Source: DDH964 sp963763205
GTDB lineage: Bacteria > Desulfobacterota > Desulfuromonadia > Desulfuromonadales > DDH964
DNA length: 64,000 nt
Assembly (NCBI GenBank): GCA_963763205.1
Contig: CAVXNQ010000002.1
Coordinates: 375,884-439,883, forward strand
Reading direction: 5' to 3'
Shown piece after piece: positions 35,309 to 43,373 of the stretch. How positions within the stretch are numbered: position 1 is the first letter of the stretch; the number at the start of each line of letters is the position of its first letter. The notes below the pieces were generated by a model. The model was not told where the DNA came from. It worked only from the letters and a program-made list of their open reading frames with translations, and made no database searches. Position numbers and translations under genes: made by a program.

Positions 35309-35908
35309 GTGACTGCCCCCAGCCAGGACCTCAGCCGGCTCTTTGCCGATTTCTGCCGGGATGTCCGGCTGCGGGTGCCGGCCCTGGCGCATCTGGTCCC
35401 GGAACGCATCCTGTTCGCCCTGAGCCGGTCCCGGGCCGCGGGCAGCCACGGTGTCTACGCGCGGATCGTGCCGCTGCGCTTTGCCGGCGGCGACCGCGAG
35501 CTGCGGCGGCGCCGCCGCGGCTGCCTGGAGACTTGGCGGCTGCCGCAGCTGCATCACGAGGGGGCGGAGATCCTCTACCTGATCCAGGTCATGGTGCCGC
35601 GGTTTTTCCGCCTCTCCCGCCGCGAAAAACTCGCCACCCTGCTCCATGAGCTCTACCATGTTTCCCCCCGCTGCGACGGCGACCTGCGACGCTTCCCCGG
35701 ACGCAACTATGCCCACGGGCATTCCCGCAAGGCCTTCCAGCAGCAGGTCGAAGCTCTGCTCGACGGCTACCTGGCGACAGCCCCGCCGGCACCCCTGCTG
35801 CGCGCCTTCGACATCCGTGAGGCAGACTGGCAGCAGGGGCTGATCACGATCCAGGGCCTGCAGGTTCCCCTCCCCCGGGCCCAGCTGGTCGCCCGCAAAT
35901 TGCTCTGA
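35309..35908 (+). CDS. Putative zinc metallopeptidase-like protein
   Basis: 199 residues, Arg-rich, with LATLLHELYHVSPRCDG: an HExxH zinc motif near residue 113-117, followed by HGHSRKAF that could supply a third ligand. The family resembles small putative metallopeptidases of unknown function; the YHV context and size fit. No signal peptide, so cytoplasmic. A GTG start is used with a weak GGTGAG. Ends in a strong terminator. Confidence 0.65.
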   Translation: MTAPSQDLSRLFADFCRDVRLRVPALAHLVPERILFALSRSRAAGSHGVYARIVPLRFAGGDRELRRRRRGCLETWRLPQLHHEGAEILYLIQVMVPRFFRLSRREKLATLLHELYHVSPRCDGDLRRFPGRNYAHGHSRKAFQQQVEALLDGYLATAPPAPLLRAFDIREADWQQGLITIQGLQVPLPRAQLVARKLL

Positions 35909-35909
35909 A

Positions 35910-35949
35910 ACGGCCAGGGGCCGCCGGAAATCCGGCGGCCCCTGGCCGT
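35910..35949. terminator. 18-bp perfect hairpin between convergent genes
   Basis: ACGGCCAGGGGCCGCCGG and CCGGCGGCCCCTGGCCGT are perfectly complementary with an AAAT loop. It lacks a long T run, but its place right after the stop of one gene and before the stop of cbiM supports a terminator. Confidence 0.7.
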
Positions 35950-35996
35950 TGGCACATTGGCTTCCCGTACCGTTGCGGGTCGGGTTGTCTCATCGC

Positions 35997-37058
35997 TTAT
36001 AGCCGCGGCGTCGCGACCAGCCGCCGGCGCCGCAGCAGCAAACCGAGCCCCACCGCCAGCAGCAGCGTCAGACTGCCGCCGACCAGGCCGGCAACACTGG
36101 CTTTCGCCTTGACTGCCGGCGCGGCCTCCCGGCTCCCCGCCCCGGCCATGCCCTCCGCCTCCTCCTTGCCGCCGTCAGGCCGGAAACCGTAGCCGGGAAG
36201 CAGGGCGATCTTCTCCTGGAATGCCGCGAGCAGCGGGGCGCCGCCCCGCGCGGGCGCGTCGGACGTCCTCCCGGCCGCGGCCTGGGAAACTGCCCACTCG
36301 AGACCGTCCGGGCGGGAGGAAGCCAGCCAGGAAAGACCGCCGGCGGTGAGCAGGGTCGCCGCCAGCACTCCGACCAGAATCCGCCGCAGGGGGGCGCCGG
36401 CCAGCTTCCGGGAGGATATTGTCGGCATGAACAGTTCCGGGCGCGCCTGCCGCAGGAAACCGATGACCAGCGCCGTCACCATCCCCTCCACCACGCCGAT
36501 CGCCAGGTGAATCGGCAGCATCAGCAGCAGGAAAGAGCCGAGGGGGAGCGCCGCGAGGCCGGACAGCGCCGTCTCCACCACCACCCCGCAAGCGCCCAGC
36601 TGCAGCGCGACAATGGCCGCCGCGCCGGCGCCGGCGAAAAGCCGCCCGGGCGTCGGCTGCCTGCCCACCAGCGGCCGGTAGATGAAGGGATAGGCGATAA
36701 AGCAGGGGAAAAAACCGAGATTGAAGATGTTGCAGCCCAGGGCGAGCAGTCCCCCATCGGCGAAAAACAGCGCCTGGACGGTAAGGACCGAGGCCATGGC
36801 CAGAAAACCGGCCTCGGGACCGAGCAGAACGGCCAGGATCAAGCCACCGCCCAGATGGCCGCTGGAACCGGTGCCGGGGATGGCGAAGTTGACCATCTGC
36901 GCGGCGAAGATGAACGCCGCCAGCACCCCCATCAGCGGCACCCTGCTGTCGTCGAGGTCCCGATGGAGCCGGCGGGAGGAGCAGGCCATGGCAGCCGCTG
37001 AAGCTGCCCACATGGCACCGCCGACAGCGGGGGACAAGAGGGCATCGGCCATGTGCAT
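35997..37058 (-). CDS. cbiM: CbiM/NikM-CbiN/NikN fused substrate-binding membrane protein
   Basis: 353 residues starting MHMADALLSP, the metal-binding N-terminus of CbiM/NikM S-components. The first 215 residues hold about six membrane helices (FAIPGTGSSGHLGGGLILAVLLGP, GCNIFNLGFFPCFIAYP). The rest is a CbiN/NikN-like part: one helix, a periplasmic loop with a PDGLEWAV-type motif, and a last helix. This is the Ni2+/Co2+ ECF transporter S-unit; nikR, cbiQ and cbiO lie 4 kb away. A NikR-like site upstream favours nickel. Confidence 0.92.
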   Translation of the reverse strand: MHMADALLSPAVGGAMWAASAAAMACSSRRLHRDLDDSRVPLMGVLAAFIFAAQMVNFAIPGTGSSGHLGGGLILAVLLGPEAGFLAMASVLTVQALFFADGGLLALGCNIFNLGFFPCFIAYPFIYRPLVGRQPTPGRLFAGAGAAAIVALQLGACGVVVETALSGLAALPLGSFLLLMLPIHLAIGVVEGMVTALVIGFLRQARPELFMPTISSRKLAGAPLRRILVGVLAATLLTAGGLSWLASSRPDGLEWAVSQAAAGRTSDAPARGGAPLLAAFQEKIALLPGYGFRPDGGKEEAEGMAGAGSREAAPAVKAKASVAGLVGGSLTLLLAVGLGLLLRRRRLVATPRL

Positions 37059-37127
37059 GGGGGGCTCCTTGGCAACGGGCAGGGGACCGGCCCGGGTAGC
37101 ACCGAATTGAAGTTTAGTATCACTCGA

Positions 37128-37156
37128 CTTTTACTGCAGGCGCCAGACGCTGTCAA
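37128..37156 (-). promoter_or_regulatory. Candidate sigma-70 promoter of cbiM
   Basis: On the minus strand TTGACA (37156-37151), a 17-base spacer and TAAAAG (37133-37128) precede the cbiM start by about 70 bases. The perfect -35 and exact spacing make it plausible. Confidence 0.55.
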
Positions 37157-37161
37157 GATAC

Positions 37162-37189
37162 TTGCTACTGTTTTTTATTTTCGTAACAC
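37162..37189. promoter_or_regulatory. Putative NikR operator
   Basis: TTGCTAC-N14-GTAACAC is close to the inverted repeat GTGTTAC-N14/16-GTAACAC described for NikR of deltaproteobacteria (5 of 7 and 7 of 7). It lies just upstream of the cbiM promoter, and it also overlays a possible plus-strand promoter (TTGCTA-N16-TAACAC). Confidence 0.5.
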
Positions 37190-37193
37190 ATCC

Positions 37194-37250
37194 CCGGTGT
37201 GGCCAAATCACCGCACCCTCCCAACGGGGTCGCGGTTGCACCACACCCGG
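37194..37250. other. Nested hairpin structure between cbiM and a 40-residue ORF
   Basis: Three stacked stems: CCGGTGTGG/CCACA-CCCGG with one bulge, CACCGC/GCGG-TTG, and ACCC/GGGT with an 8-base loop. About 19 pairs in 57 bases, no T tract. It could be a structured leader RNA of either flanking gene or a protein-binding cruciform. It matches no riboswitch class I know. Confidence 0.4.
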
Positions 37251-37382
37251 CCCCGGTCGTCAGGGCATTAATCCAGGCGAATAATCTTTACTTTCAGTAA
37301 CTTAAATCAACACCTGCCACCTGGTATCGATATTGCAAACTGGTGCGGGATCTCCCCTTCCCCTCGCCAAGGAGTTTTGGGC

Positions 37383-37505
37383 ATGTCCGTTTCCACCTGC
37401 CAGGACCAGAAGAAACCCAGCCTGATCGACTACCTGCTCTACACTCTGGCCGGCGGGGTCCTCGCCGCCATCAGTTTTTCCTTTCTGCTCTGGCTGCGCT
37501 ACTGA
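37383..37505 (+). CDS. 40-residue single-helix membrane peptide
   Basis: ATG at 37383 follows AAGGAG with 8 bases spacing. The peptide starts MSVSTCQDQKKPSLIDYLLY and continues TLAGGVLAAISFSFLLWLRY, a single membrane helix. Not matched to any family. It is divergent from cbiM and downstream of the NikR-like site and hairpin, so it might be metal-regulated. Short, so the call rests on the good ribosome site and sensible composition. Confidence 0.5.
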   Translation: MSVSTCQDQKKPSLIDYLLYTLAGGVLAAISFSFLLWLRY

Positions 37506-37938
37506 AGAGCTCGGCGCCCGCTTCCTCCTGGGTGCCGGACTGCAGGTGGCGCCCGTCCCTTCTCCCCTCTCCCTAACGGCATCGGCAAGCCCTCCCCCGA
37601 CAGCCGGAAGGGTCGATCAGCCGAACAACCGTCGAAATTCCCGGACCTTTCCCGCCCCAGCAGTTCTCGAAGCACCAACCGCAGGTTCGCCGAGTTGCGG
37701 CAATAGCCCATACCGATGGGCGGCGGGCTGGCGGCGAAGACAGGGCCGGGGTGCGCCTCGGCAAGCCTGCTGCGCACCTCGGTATGCGCCATGAACAGGC
37801 TGCCGTCCTCTCGACCGACGATGTTTTCCGGCCCCAGCGACCGGCAAAGCTCGGCCAGTCGGTGCCCTTAAGCTCCGGCAATGATCGTTCGAAGTTGGGG
37901 AGAAATCCGGGGAAGACGGAAGGCGGGCGGGGCCCCGG
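37499..37938 (-). pseudogene. Unidentified coding remnant downstream of nrdG
   Basis: On the minus strand one frame reads FLPNFERSLPELKGTDW and, after a one-base shift near 37855, another reads AELCRSLGPENIVGREDGSL, FMAHTEVRSRLAEAHPG and GMGYCRNSANLRLVLREL. The sequence is strongly protein-like, but there is no start codon after the nrdG stop (the frame is continuous with nrdG through its TGA). I do not recognise the family. It may be a decayed gene or one whose start was lost by sequencing error. Confidence 0.35.
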
Positions 37939-38634
37939 TCAGAGCCCGCGGATCGCGACCTCGGCGGCGTATTCGCCGGCGATCCGGGCGAAGTCCTGAA
38001 GGGTCTTGGGGGAGTGGGGGGAGAGGGTCTGCAGCTCCTCGGCCAAGGCATGCTGCGGCACGAACTGCTGCAGCAGCCAGCGCCGCGCGCCGCGCAGATG
38101 CCGGCCGAGGGCACGCAGATCGGCGCTCTCCACCAGGCCGGGGACGCAGGTGGTGCGCAGTTCGTAAGCAACCCCGGAATCGAGCAGCAGCCGGATGCTC
38201 TCCAGCAGGTTATCGACCGCGACCGGCCCCGGGTGCAGTTCGCCGTAGCGCTCCGGGGCGGTCTTCAGGTCGAGGGCGACATAGTCGACCAGGCCGGCGG
38301 CCAAAAGCCGTTCCAGCACCGCCGGCACCAGGCCGTTGGTATCGAGCTTGACCTGCAGCCCCAGCGCCTTGATCGCGGCCAGCAACTCGGGAAGCTCCGG
38401 AGCGAGGGTCGGCTCCCCCCCCGAGATCACCACCCCGTCGATGAAGCCGCGCCGCGCCGCCAGCTCATCGAGGAGCGCCGCCGGCGGATAGTCGGGGAGC
38501 TGGTCGGGAGCGAGCACCAGCGCCGGGTTGTGGCAGAAGGGACAGGTCAGGTTGCAGCCGCCGAAAAAAACCAGGGAAGCGATCCTCCCCGGAAAATCGA
38601 GGAGGCTCGTCCCCTGGAAACCTTTGATCGTCAT
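37939..38634 (-). CDS. nrdG: Anaerobic ribonucleotide reductase activating protein
   Basis: 231 residues, a radical SAM enzyme with CNLTCPFCHNP (the CxxxCxxC cluster motif), VISGGEPTL and a SAM-binding region. The size and the start GFQGTSLLDFPGRIASLVF fit the longer NrdG type. It generates the glycyl radical on NrdD. It begins seven bases after the stop of the separate glycyl-radical ORF, so both belong to one operon. The ribosome site is weak, in line with coupled translation. Confidence 0.93.
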   Translation of the reverse strand: MTIKGFQGTSLLDFPGRIASLVFFGGCNLTCPFCHNPALVLAPDQLPDYPPAALLDELAARRGFIDGVVISGGEPTLAPELPELLAAIKALGLQVKLDTNGLVPAVLERLLAAGLVDYVALDLKTAPERYGELHPGPVAVDNLLESIRLLLDSGVAYELRTTCVPGLVESADLRALGRHLRGARRWLLQQFVPQHALAEELQTLSPHSPKTLQDFARIAGEYAAEVAIRGL

Positions 38635-38641
38635 CGCTGGT

Positions 38642-38788
38642 TCAGCAGTCTTTCTTGGGTTCGCCCAGGACGTACTCGGCGCGGTCCTTGAACTCCTCCT
38701 TCTTGCCGCGGTTCCACTGCTGCACCGGCCGGAAGAACCCGCACACCCGGCTGTAAACCTCGGTCTTCGCGTCGCACTTGGTCGCCAT
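38642..38788 (-). CDS. nrdD: Stand-alone glycyl-radical domain of class III ribonucleotide reductase
   Basis: A 48-residue ORF: MATKCDAKTEVYSRVCGFF, then RPVQQWNRGKKEEFKDR. In ordinary NrdD proteins the same sequence forms the C-terminus, with the radical Gly in RVxGYxRPVQ.WN.GK; here it is Gly17 in RVCGFFRP. The ORF has its own AGGAGG site eight bases upstream and is separated from the large chain by 93 bases of repeat-rich DNA with stops. It should bind the large subunit and carry the radical installed by NrdG. The Cys in TKCDAK corresponds to the last Cys of the NrdD zinc site. Confidence 0.85.
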   Translation of the reverse strand: MATKCDAKTEVYSRVCGFFRPVQQWNRGKKEEFKDRAEYVLGEPKKDC

Positions 38789-38794
38789 TTCAAA

Positions 38795-38881
38795 CCTCCT
38801 GAGGAGTAAGGGGTGAGGGGTGAGGAGTGAGGGGTAAAGGCCTTCTGCGCCTCACACCTCACACCTCACTCCTCACGGGTT
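38795..38881. repeat. GTGAGG-type direct and inverted repeats inside the split nrdD locus
   Basis: Units such as GGGGTGAG and GAGGAGTGAG on one side and CTCACACCTCAC and CTCACTCCTCAC on the other form an imperfect inverted repeat around AAAGGCCTTCTGCG. It fills the space between the large NrdD chain and the glycyl-radical ORF. Confidence 0.75.
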
Positions 38882-40862
38882 TCAAGCCGCCTGGTGGTGC
38901 GGACAGGAGAAGTGTTCGCCGGTGATGTAGCCGTGCACCGGGCAGATGGTGAAAGTCGGGCTGAGGGTGAAGTAGGGGAGGTGGAAGTTCTCCGCGATGC
39001 GCCTGCACCAGCACCCGGGCGGACCGCCAGTCGTCGAGGCGCTCGCCGAGAAAACCGTGGAAGACGGTGCCGCCGGTGTAGAGGGTCTGCAGCGCGTCCT
39101 GGTGCATCAGGGCGACGAAGATGTCCTCGGTGCTCCCCACCGGCAACTGGGTCGAGTTGGTGTAGTAGGGTTCCTCGCTGCCGGCGGTGATGATCTCGGG
39201 ATAGTGCTTGCGGTCGCGCTGGGCGAGGCGGAAGCTGGTCCCCTCGGCCGGGGTCGCCTCCAGGTTGTAGAGGTGGCCGGTCTGCTCCTGGAAGACCTCC
39301 AGCTGGGTGCGCATGAAGCGGAGGGTCTCCTCGGCCAGCGCCTGCCCCTGGGGGGTGTCGATGCCGAGGCCGATCAGGTTGCGGCAGGCCTCGTTCATGC
39401 CGAGCAGGCCGATGGTCGAGAAGTGGTTGTCCCAGTAGTGGCCGCTGCGCTCGCGGATGGCGCCGAGGTAGAAGCGGCTGTAGGGGTAGAGCCCCTCCTC
39501 GGTGAAGCGCTCGAGCTGCTTGCGCTTGATCTCCAGCGACTCGTAAGCAAGGCGCATCAGCTCGCCGATGCGGGTGAAGAAGGCCGCCTTGGAATCGGCC
39601 AGGTAGGCGGCCCGGGGGAGGTTCAAGGTGACCACCCCGATCGAGCCGGTCAGCGGGTTGGAGCCGAACAGCCCACCGCCGCGGCGGCGCAGTTCGCGGT
39701 TGTCGAGGCGCAGCCGGCAGCACATGGAGCGGGCATCCTCGGGATCCATGTCCGAGTTGACGAAGTTGGAGAAGTAGGGGATGCCGTACTTGGCGGTCAT
39801 CTCCCAGATCGGCCGGAAGCGTTCGCTCTCCCAGTCGAAGCCCTGGACGATGTTGTAGGTGGGGATCGGGAAGGAGAAGATCCGTCCCGAGGCGTCCCCC
39901 TCCATCATCACCTCGCAGAAGGCGCGGTTGAAGAGGTCCATCTCCGCCTGGAACTCGCCGTAGGTGGCCTCCATCAGTTCGCCGCCGATGATCACCGCCT
40001 CGTTCGCCATGTTCTTCGGCGGAGTCATGTCGAGGGTGATGTTGGTGAAGGGGGTCTGGAAACCGACCCGGGTCGGCACGTTCATGTTGAAGATGAATTC
40101 CTGCAGCGACTGCTTGACCTCGGCGTAGGCGAGGCCGTCGTAGCGGATGAAGGGGGCGAGCAGGGTGTCGAAGCTGGCGAAGGCCTGGGCGCCGGCCGCC
40201 TCCCCCTGCAGGGTGTAGAAGAAGTTGACGGCCTGGCCGAGGGCGGTGCGGAAGTGCTTGGCCGGGCCGCTCTGGACCTTGCCGTAAGCGCCGGTGAAGC
40301 CCTTGAGCAGCAGGTCCTTGAGATCCCAGCCGCAGCAGTAGACCGACAGCATCCCCAGGTCGTGGATGTGAAAATCCCCCTCGCGGTGGGCGTCGGCGAT
40401 GGTGGCGGGATAGATCTTGTTCAGCCAGTAGTTGCTGGTGATGTTGGCGGCGATGTGGTTGTTGAGCCCCTGCAGCGAGTAGCCCATGTTGGCGTTCTCG
40501 TTGACCCGCCAGTCCTCCTGGGTGAGGTAGGAATCGATCGCCTCGATCGACTCCTTCATGAACTGCCGGGTCTTGCGCAGGCTGTCGTGCTGCTGGCGGT
40601 AGAGGATGTAGGCCTTGGCGACCTTGGCGTGGCCGTTCTCGATGAGGATCTTCTCGACCAGGTCCTGAACGTTCTCGACCGTCGGCACCCGGCCGTCCTT
40701 GTAGAGGACGCCGAGGATGCCGGCGACCTGGCGGGTGATGCCGGCCGCCTTGTCCATGTCGCTGCCGCCGACGGCGCGGACCGCCTTGCAGATCGCCGCG
40801 GTGATCTTCCCTTCCTCGAACGGCACCAGCCGCCCGTCGCGCTTGCGGATGAAATCGACCAT
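38882..40862 (-). CDS. nrdD: Class III ribonucleoside-triphosphate reductase, large chain without radical domain
   Basis: 659 residues after correcting one extra G near 39003. N-terminal ATP cone (FIRKRDGRLVPFEEGKITAAI), then the catalytic barrel with QGLNNHIAANITSNYW, HIHDLGMLSVYCCGWDL, FTNITLDMTPP and CCRLRLDNRELRRRGGG. The chain ends FTICPVHGYITGEHFSCPHHQAA and a stop, exactly where other NrdD proteins go on to the glycyl-radical loop. The frame error shifts only the last 40 residues; the other frame matches the family and has the stop. ATG after GGAGGAACG. Two NrdR-like boxes lie upstream. Confidence 0.93.
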
Positions 40863-40964
40863 CGTTCCTCCCTCCCTGGCTCTCCCGTAGCGTCGACGGG
40901 ATCGGCTTGCACCAAAAAACACTGGCTCGAATGTAGCACAGGGGCGGGCGCTGTCAAGGCAAAA

Positions 40965-41013
40965 TGCACTATATCTGGAGGAGTTGCGACCAGGGCTCCA
41001 CTACATCTTGTGA
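40965..41013. promoter_or_regulatory. Pair of NrdR boxes upstream of nrdD
   Basis: TGCACTATATCTGGAG (40965-40980) and CCACTACATCTTGTGA (40998-41013) both resemble the NrdR consensus acaCwAtATaTwGtgt. Their centres are 33 bases apart, about three helical turns, as is typical for NrdR tandem sites. They lie in the divergent region between nrdD and nikR. Confidence 0.65.
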
Positions 41014-41140
41014 AATAACCGTGGATTGCCTGTGGACACCCGGTGGATGACGCGGCCAACCCCGCAATATCCTTGACCCTCGCCGGGGCCCATGCTAAAC
41101 AGTCGATGTTTTCACCCCCCGACCTGTCCGAGGAGGCGAT

Positions 41141-41560
41141 ATGGCCGAGTTGACCCGCTTCGGCATTTCCATCGACCAGCGACTGCTGGAGAACTTCGAT
41201 GCCCTGCTCGCCGACAAGGGCTACGGCAACCGCTCCGAGGCGATCCGCGACCTGATCCGCGCCGCCCTGGTCGAGGAGGACTGGGCCCGGGACGACAAGG
41301 AGATGGTCGGCACGGTGACCCTGGTCTACGACCACCACACCCGGGATCTCGCCGACAAGCTGACCGAACAGCAGCATGCCCACCACGAGGCCATCGTCTC
41401 GACCCTGCACGTCCACCTCGACGCCCATCACTGCCTGGAGGTGGTGGTGGTCCGCGGCCGGGCCTCGGACGTCAAGCGCCTGGCCGACGAACTGATCGGC
41501 ACCAAGGGGGTCAAACACGGCAAGCTGGTCACCAGCACCACCGGCAAGGACCTTTCCTGA
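41141..41560 (+). CDS. nikR: Nickel-responsive regulator NikR
   Basis: 139 residues: ribbon-helix-helix N-terminus (LTRFGISIDQRLLENFD, GNRSEAIRDLIRAAL) and a C-terminal ACT-like domain with the nickel ligands His and Cys in TLHVHLDAHHCLEV, corresponding to His87, His89 and Cys95 of E. coli NikR. It should repress nickel uptake genes when nickel is sufficient. ATG follows GAGGAGG. Next downstream are cbiQ and cbiO. Confidence 0.96.
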   Translation: MAELTRFGISIDQRLLENFDALLADKGYGNRSEAIRDLIRAALVEEDWARDDKEMVGTVTLVYDHHTRDLADKLTEQQHAHHEAIVSTLHVHLDAHHCLEVVVVRGRASDVKRLADELIGTKGVKHGKLVTSTTGKDLS

Positions 41561-41668
41561 GCGCTGTCGGCGGCGCTTCCCCATGGGCGGCAATGAAGCC
41601 CCCGGTAGCACGAAAAATGCATTCGTAGCCACCACCCGTTGCGACCACCCTCCCTCCGGCAGGCAGCC

Positions 41669-42481
41669 ATGGCTGGCATCGACTCGACACTCTTCGACAT
41701 CGGCGCCCTCGACACCCTGGCCCAGGGCGATTCGGCGGTGCATCGTCTCGACCCGCGCGCCAAGCTCCTGACCTGCCTGGTCTTTCTGGTCTGCATCGCC
41801 TCCTTCGACAAGTATGCCCTGGCGGCCCTGCTCCCCTACCTGGTCTTTCCGCTGGCGCTGGCGACCGGCGCCCGGCTCCCGCTCGGGTTCCTGGCCAAGC
41901 GGCTGCTGCTGGTCGCCCCCTTCGCCGTCTTCATCGGCATCTTCAATCCCCTTTTCGACCACCAGGTGCTGTTCCACCTCGGCCCCTGGGCGGTCACCGG
42001 CGGCTGGGTCTCCTTCGCCTCGATCCTGCTGCGCTGCGTCCTGACCATCGGCATCGCCCTGGTCCTGATCGCCACCACCAGCTTCCCCGGGGTCTGCCTG
42101 GCCCTGGAGGGGATCGGCGCGCCGCGGGTCTTCGCCGTCCAGCTGCTGCTCCTCTACCGCTACCTGTTCGTCCTCGGCGACGAGGCGCTGCGCATGGTGC
42201 GGGCAAGGGCCCTGCGCTCCTGCCGCGGCCGCGGCCAGGGGATAAAGGTCTACGGGGCGATGCTCGGGCAGCTGCTGCTGCGCACCCTGGAACGGGCCCA
42301 GCGCGTCCACCGGGCCATGCTCTGCCGCGGCTTCAGCGGGGAATTCCACTCCCTGCGGCGGCTGCGCATCGGCCGGGCCGAACTGTTCTTCACCGGCGGC
42401 TGGTCGGCCTTCTTTGTCCTGCTGCGATTCGTCAACCTGCCGCAGCTCCTCGGGAGCTGGGTCATGGAGCTGCTGCGATGA
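41669..42481 (+). CDS. cbiQ: CbiQ/NikQ ECF transporter transmembrane protein
   Basis: 270 residues with about five membrane helices and the two Ala-Arg-Gly-type coupling motifs that contact the ATPase (RMVRARALRSC and HRAMLCRGFSGEF). DPRAKLL near the start is typical. It forms the T-component of the Ni2+/Co2+ transporter. ATG chosen at MAGIDSTLFD with a weak AGGCAG. Stop overlaps the start of cbiO (ATGA). The 108-base gap to nikR shows no clear element. Confidence 0.93.
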   Translation: MAGIDSTLFDIGALDTLAQGDSAVHRLDPRAKLLTCLVFLVCIASFDKYALAALLPYLVFPLALATGARLPLGFLAKRLLLVAPFAVFIGIFNPLFDHQVLFHLGPWAVTGGWVSFASILLRCVLTIGIALVLIATTSFPGVCLALEGIGAPRVFAVQLLLLYRYLFVLGDEALRMVRARALRSCRGRGQGIKVYGAMLGQLLLRTLERAQRVHRAMLCRGFSGEFHSLRRLRIGRAELFFTGGWSAFFVLLRFVNLPQLLGSWVMELLR

Positions 42482-43245
42482 GTCACCACATCGTCGCCGT
42501 CAACGACCTGCACTACCGCTACGCCGACGGCACCGCCGCCTTGCGCGGACTCACCTTCGCCATCCACCACGGCGAAGCGGTGGCCATCGTCGGCGCCAAC
42601 GGCGCCGGCAAATCGACCCTGCTGCTGCATCTGAACGGCTACCTCACCCCGCAGCAGGGGGAGGTGCGCATCGGCGATTTCCCCCTGACCAAGGCGACCC
42701 TGCCGAGCATCCGCCGGACCGTCGGCATGGTCTTCCAGGACCCCGACGACCAGCTCTTCATGCCGACGGTCGAGGAGGACGTCGCCTTCGGACCGCTCAA
42801 CCTCGGACTCCCCCCGGAAGAAGTCGAACAGCGGGTCACCGCCGCCCTGCAGCAAGTCGCTGCCCTGCACCTGCGCCGGCGCCCTCCCCACCGTCTCTCC
42901 GGCGGCGAAAAGCGGGCGGTGGCCATCGCCACCGTGCTCGCCATGAGTCCCGACATCCTGGTCATGGACGAACCGACCACCGGTCTCGATCCCCGGGGGC
43001 GGCGGCTGCTCATCGAGCGCCTGGCCGCCTTCCACCACACCCGGATCATCGCCACTCACGACCTCGATCTGGTCCTCGACCTCTGTCCGCGGACCATCGT
43101 CATCCATGACGGCAAGGTCACCGCCGACGGCCCGACCGCGGCGATCTTCAACGATGCCCCCCTCCTCGCCGCCAGCCATTTGGAAAAACCGTTGCGGCTG
43201 CAGGGCTGTCCGGTCTGCGGCGGCAAGGATCCCCGGCGCCCCTGA
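42478..43245 (+). CDS. cbiO: CbiO/NikO ECF transporter ATP-binding protein
   Basis: 255 residues with Walker A GANGAGKST (39-47), Q loop FQDPDDQLF, signature LSGGEKRAVAIA, Walker B DILVMDEPTTGLD and the H-loop THDLDL. It powers the cbiMN-cbiQ transporter. The last residues add a CPVCGG pair that could bind metal. Coupled to cbiQ by a 4-base overlap. Confidence 0.95.
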   Translation: MSHHIVAVNDLHYRYADGTAALRGLTFAIHHGEAVAIVGANGAGKSTLLLHLNGYLTPQQGEVRIGDFPLTKATLPSIRRTVGMVFQDPDDQLFMPTVEEDVAFGPLNLGLPPEEVEQRVTAALQQVAALHLRRRPPHRLSGGEKRAVAIATVLAMSPDILVMDEPTTGLDPRGRRLLIERLAAFHHTRIIATHDLDLVLDLCPRTIVIHDGKVTADGPTAAIFNDAPLLAASHLEKPLRLQGCPVCGGKDPRRP

Positions 43246-43284
43246 ACGGCCCCGCGGGCCGCGGAACTGTCTTGAAAACGCAGC

Positions 43285-43313
43285 AACGCCGGCGGAACGT
43301 TTCCGTCGGCGTT
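43285..43313. terminator. Hairpin between convergent cbiO and livF
   Basis: AACGCCGGCGGAA and TTCCGTCGGCGTT make a 13-bp stem with one wobble and a 3-base loop. No T run, so the terminator role is uncertain. Confidence 0.45.
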
Positions 43314-43373
43314 GGCGATTCGGGGGTGTTGAAGGCGGCCGCGCCCTGCTGTCCCGGCCGCCCGGGATCGGGA

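Noticed and set aside
38997..41018. A 673-residue open frame on the plus strand
   Set aside because: It is antisense to nrdD, which has clear family motifs; the frame is low-complexity in Glu, Gly and Val and results from GC-rich third positions.
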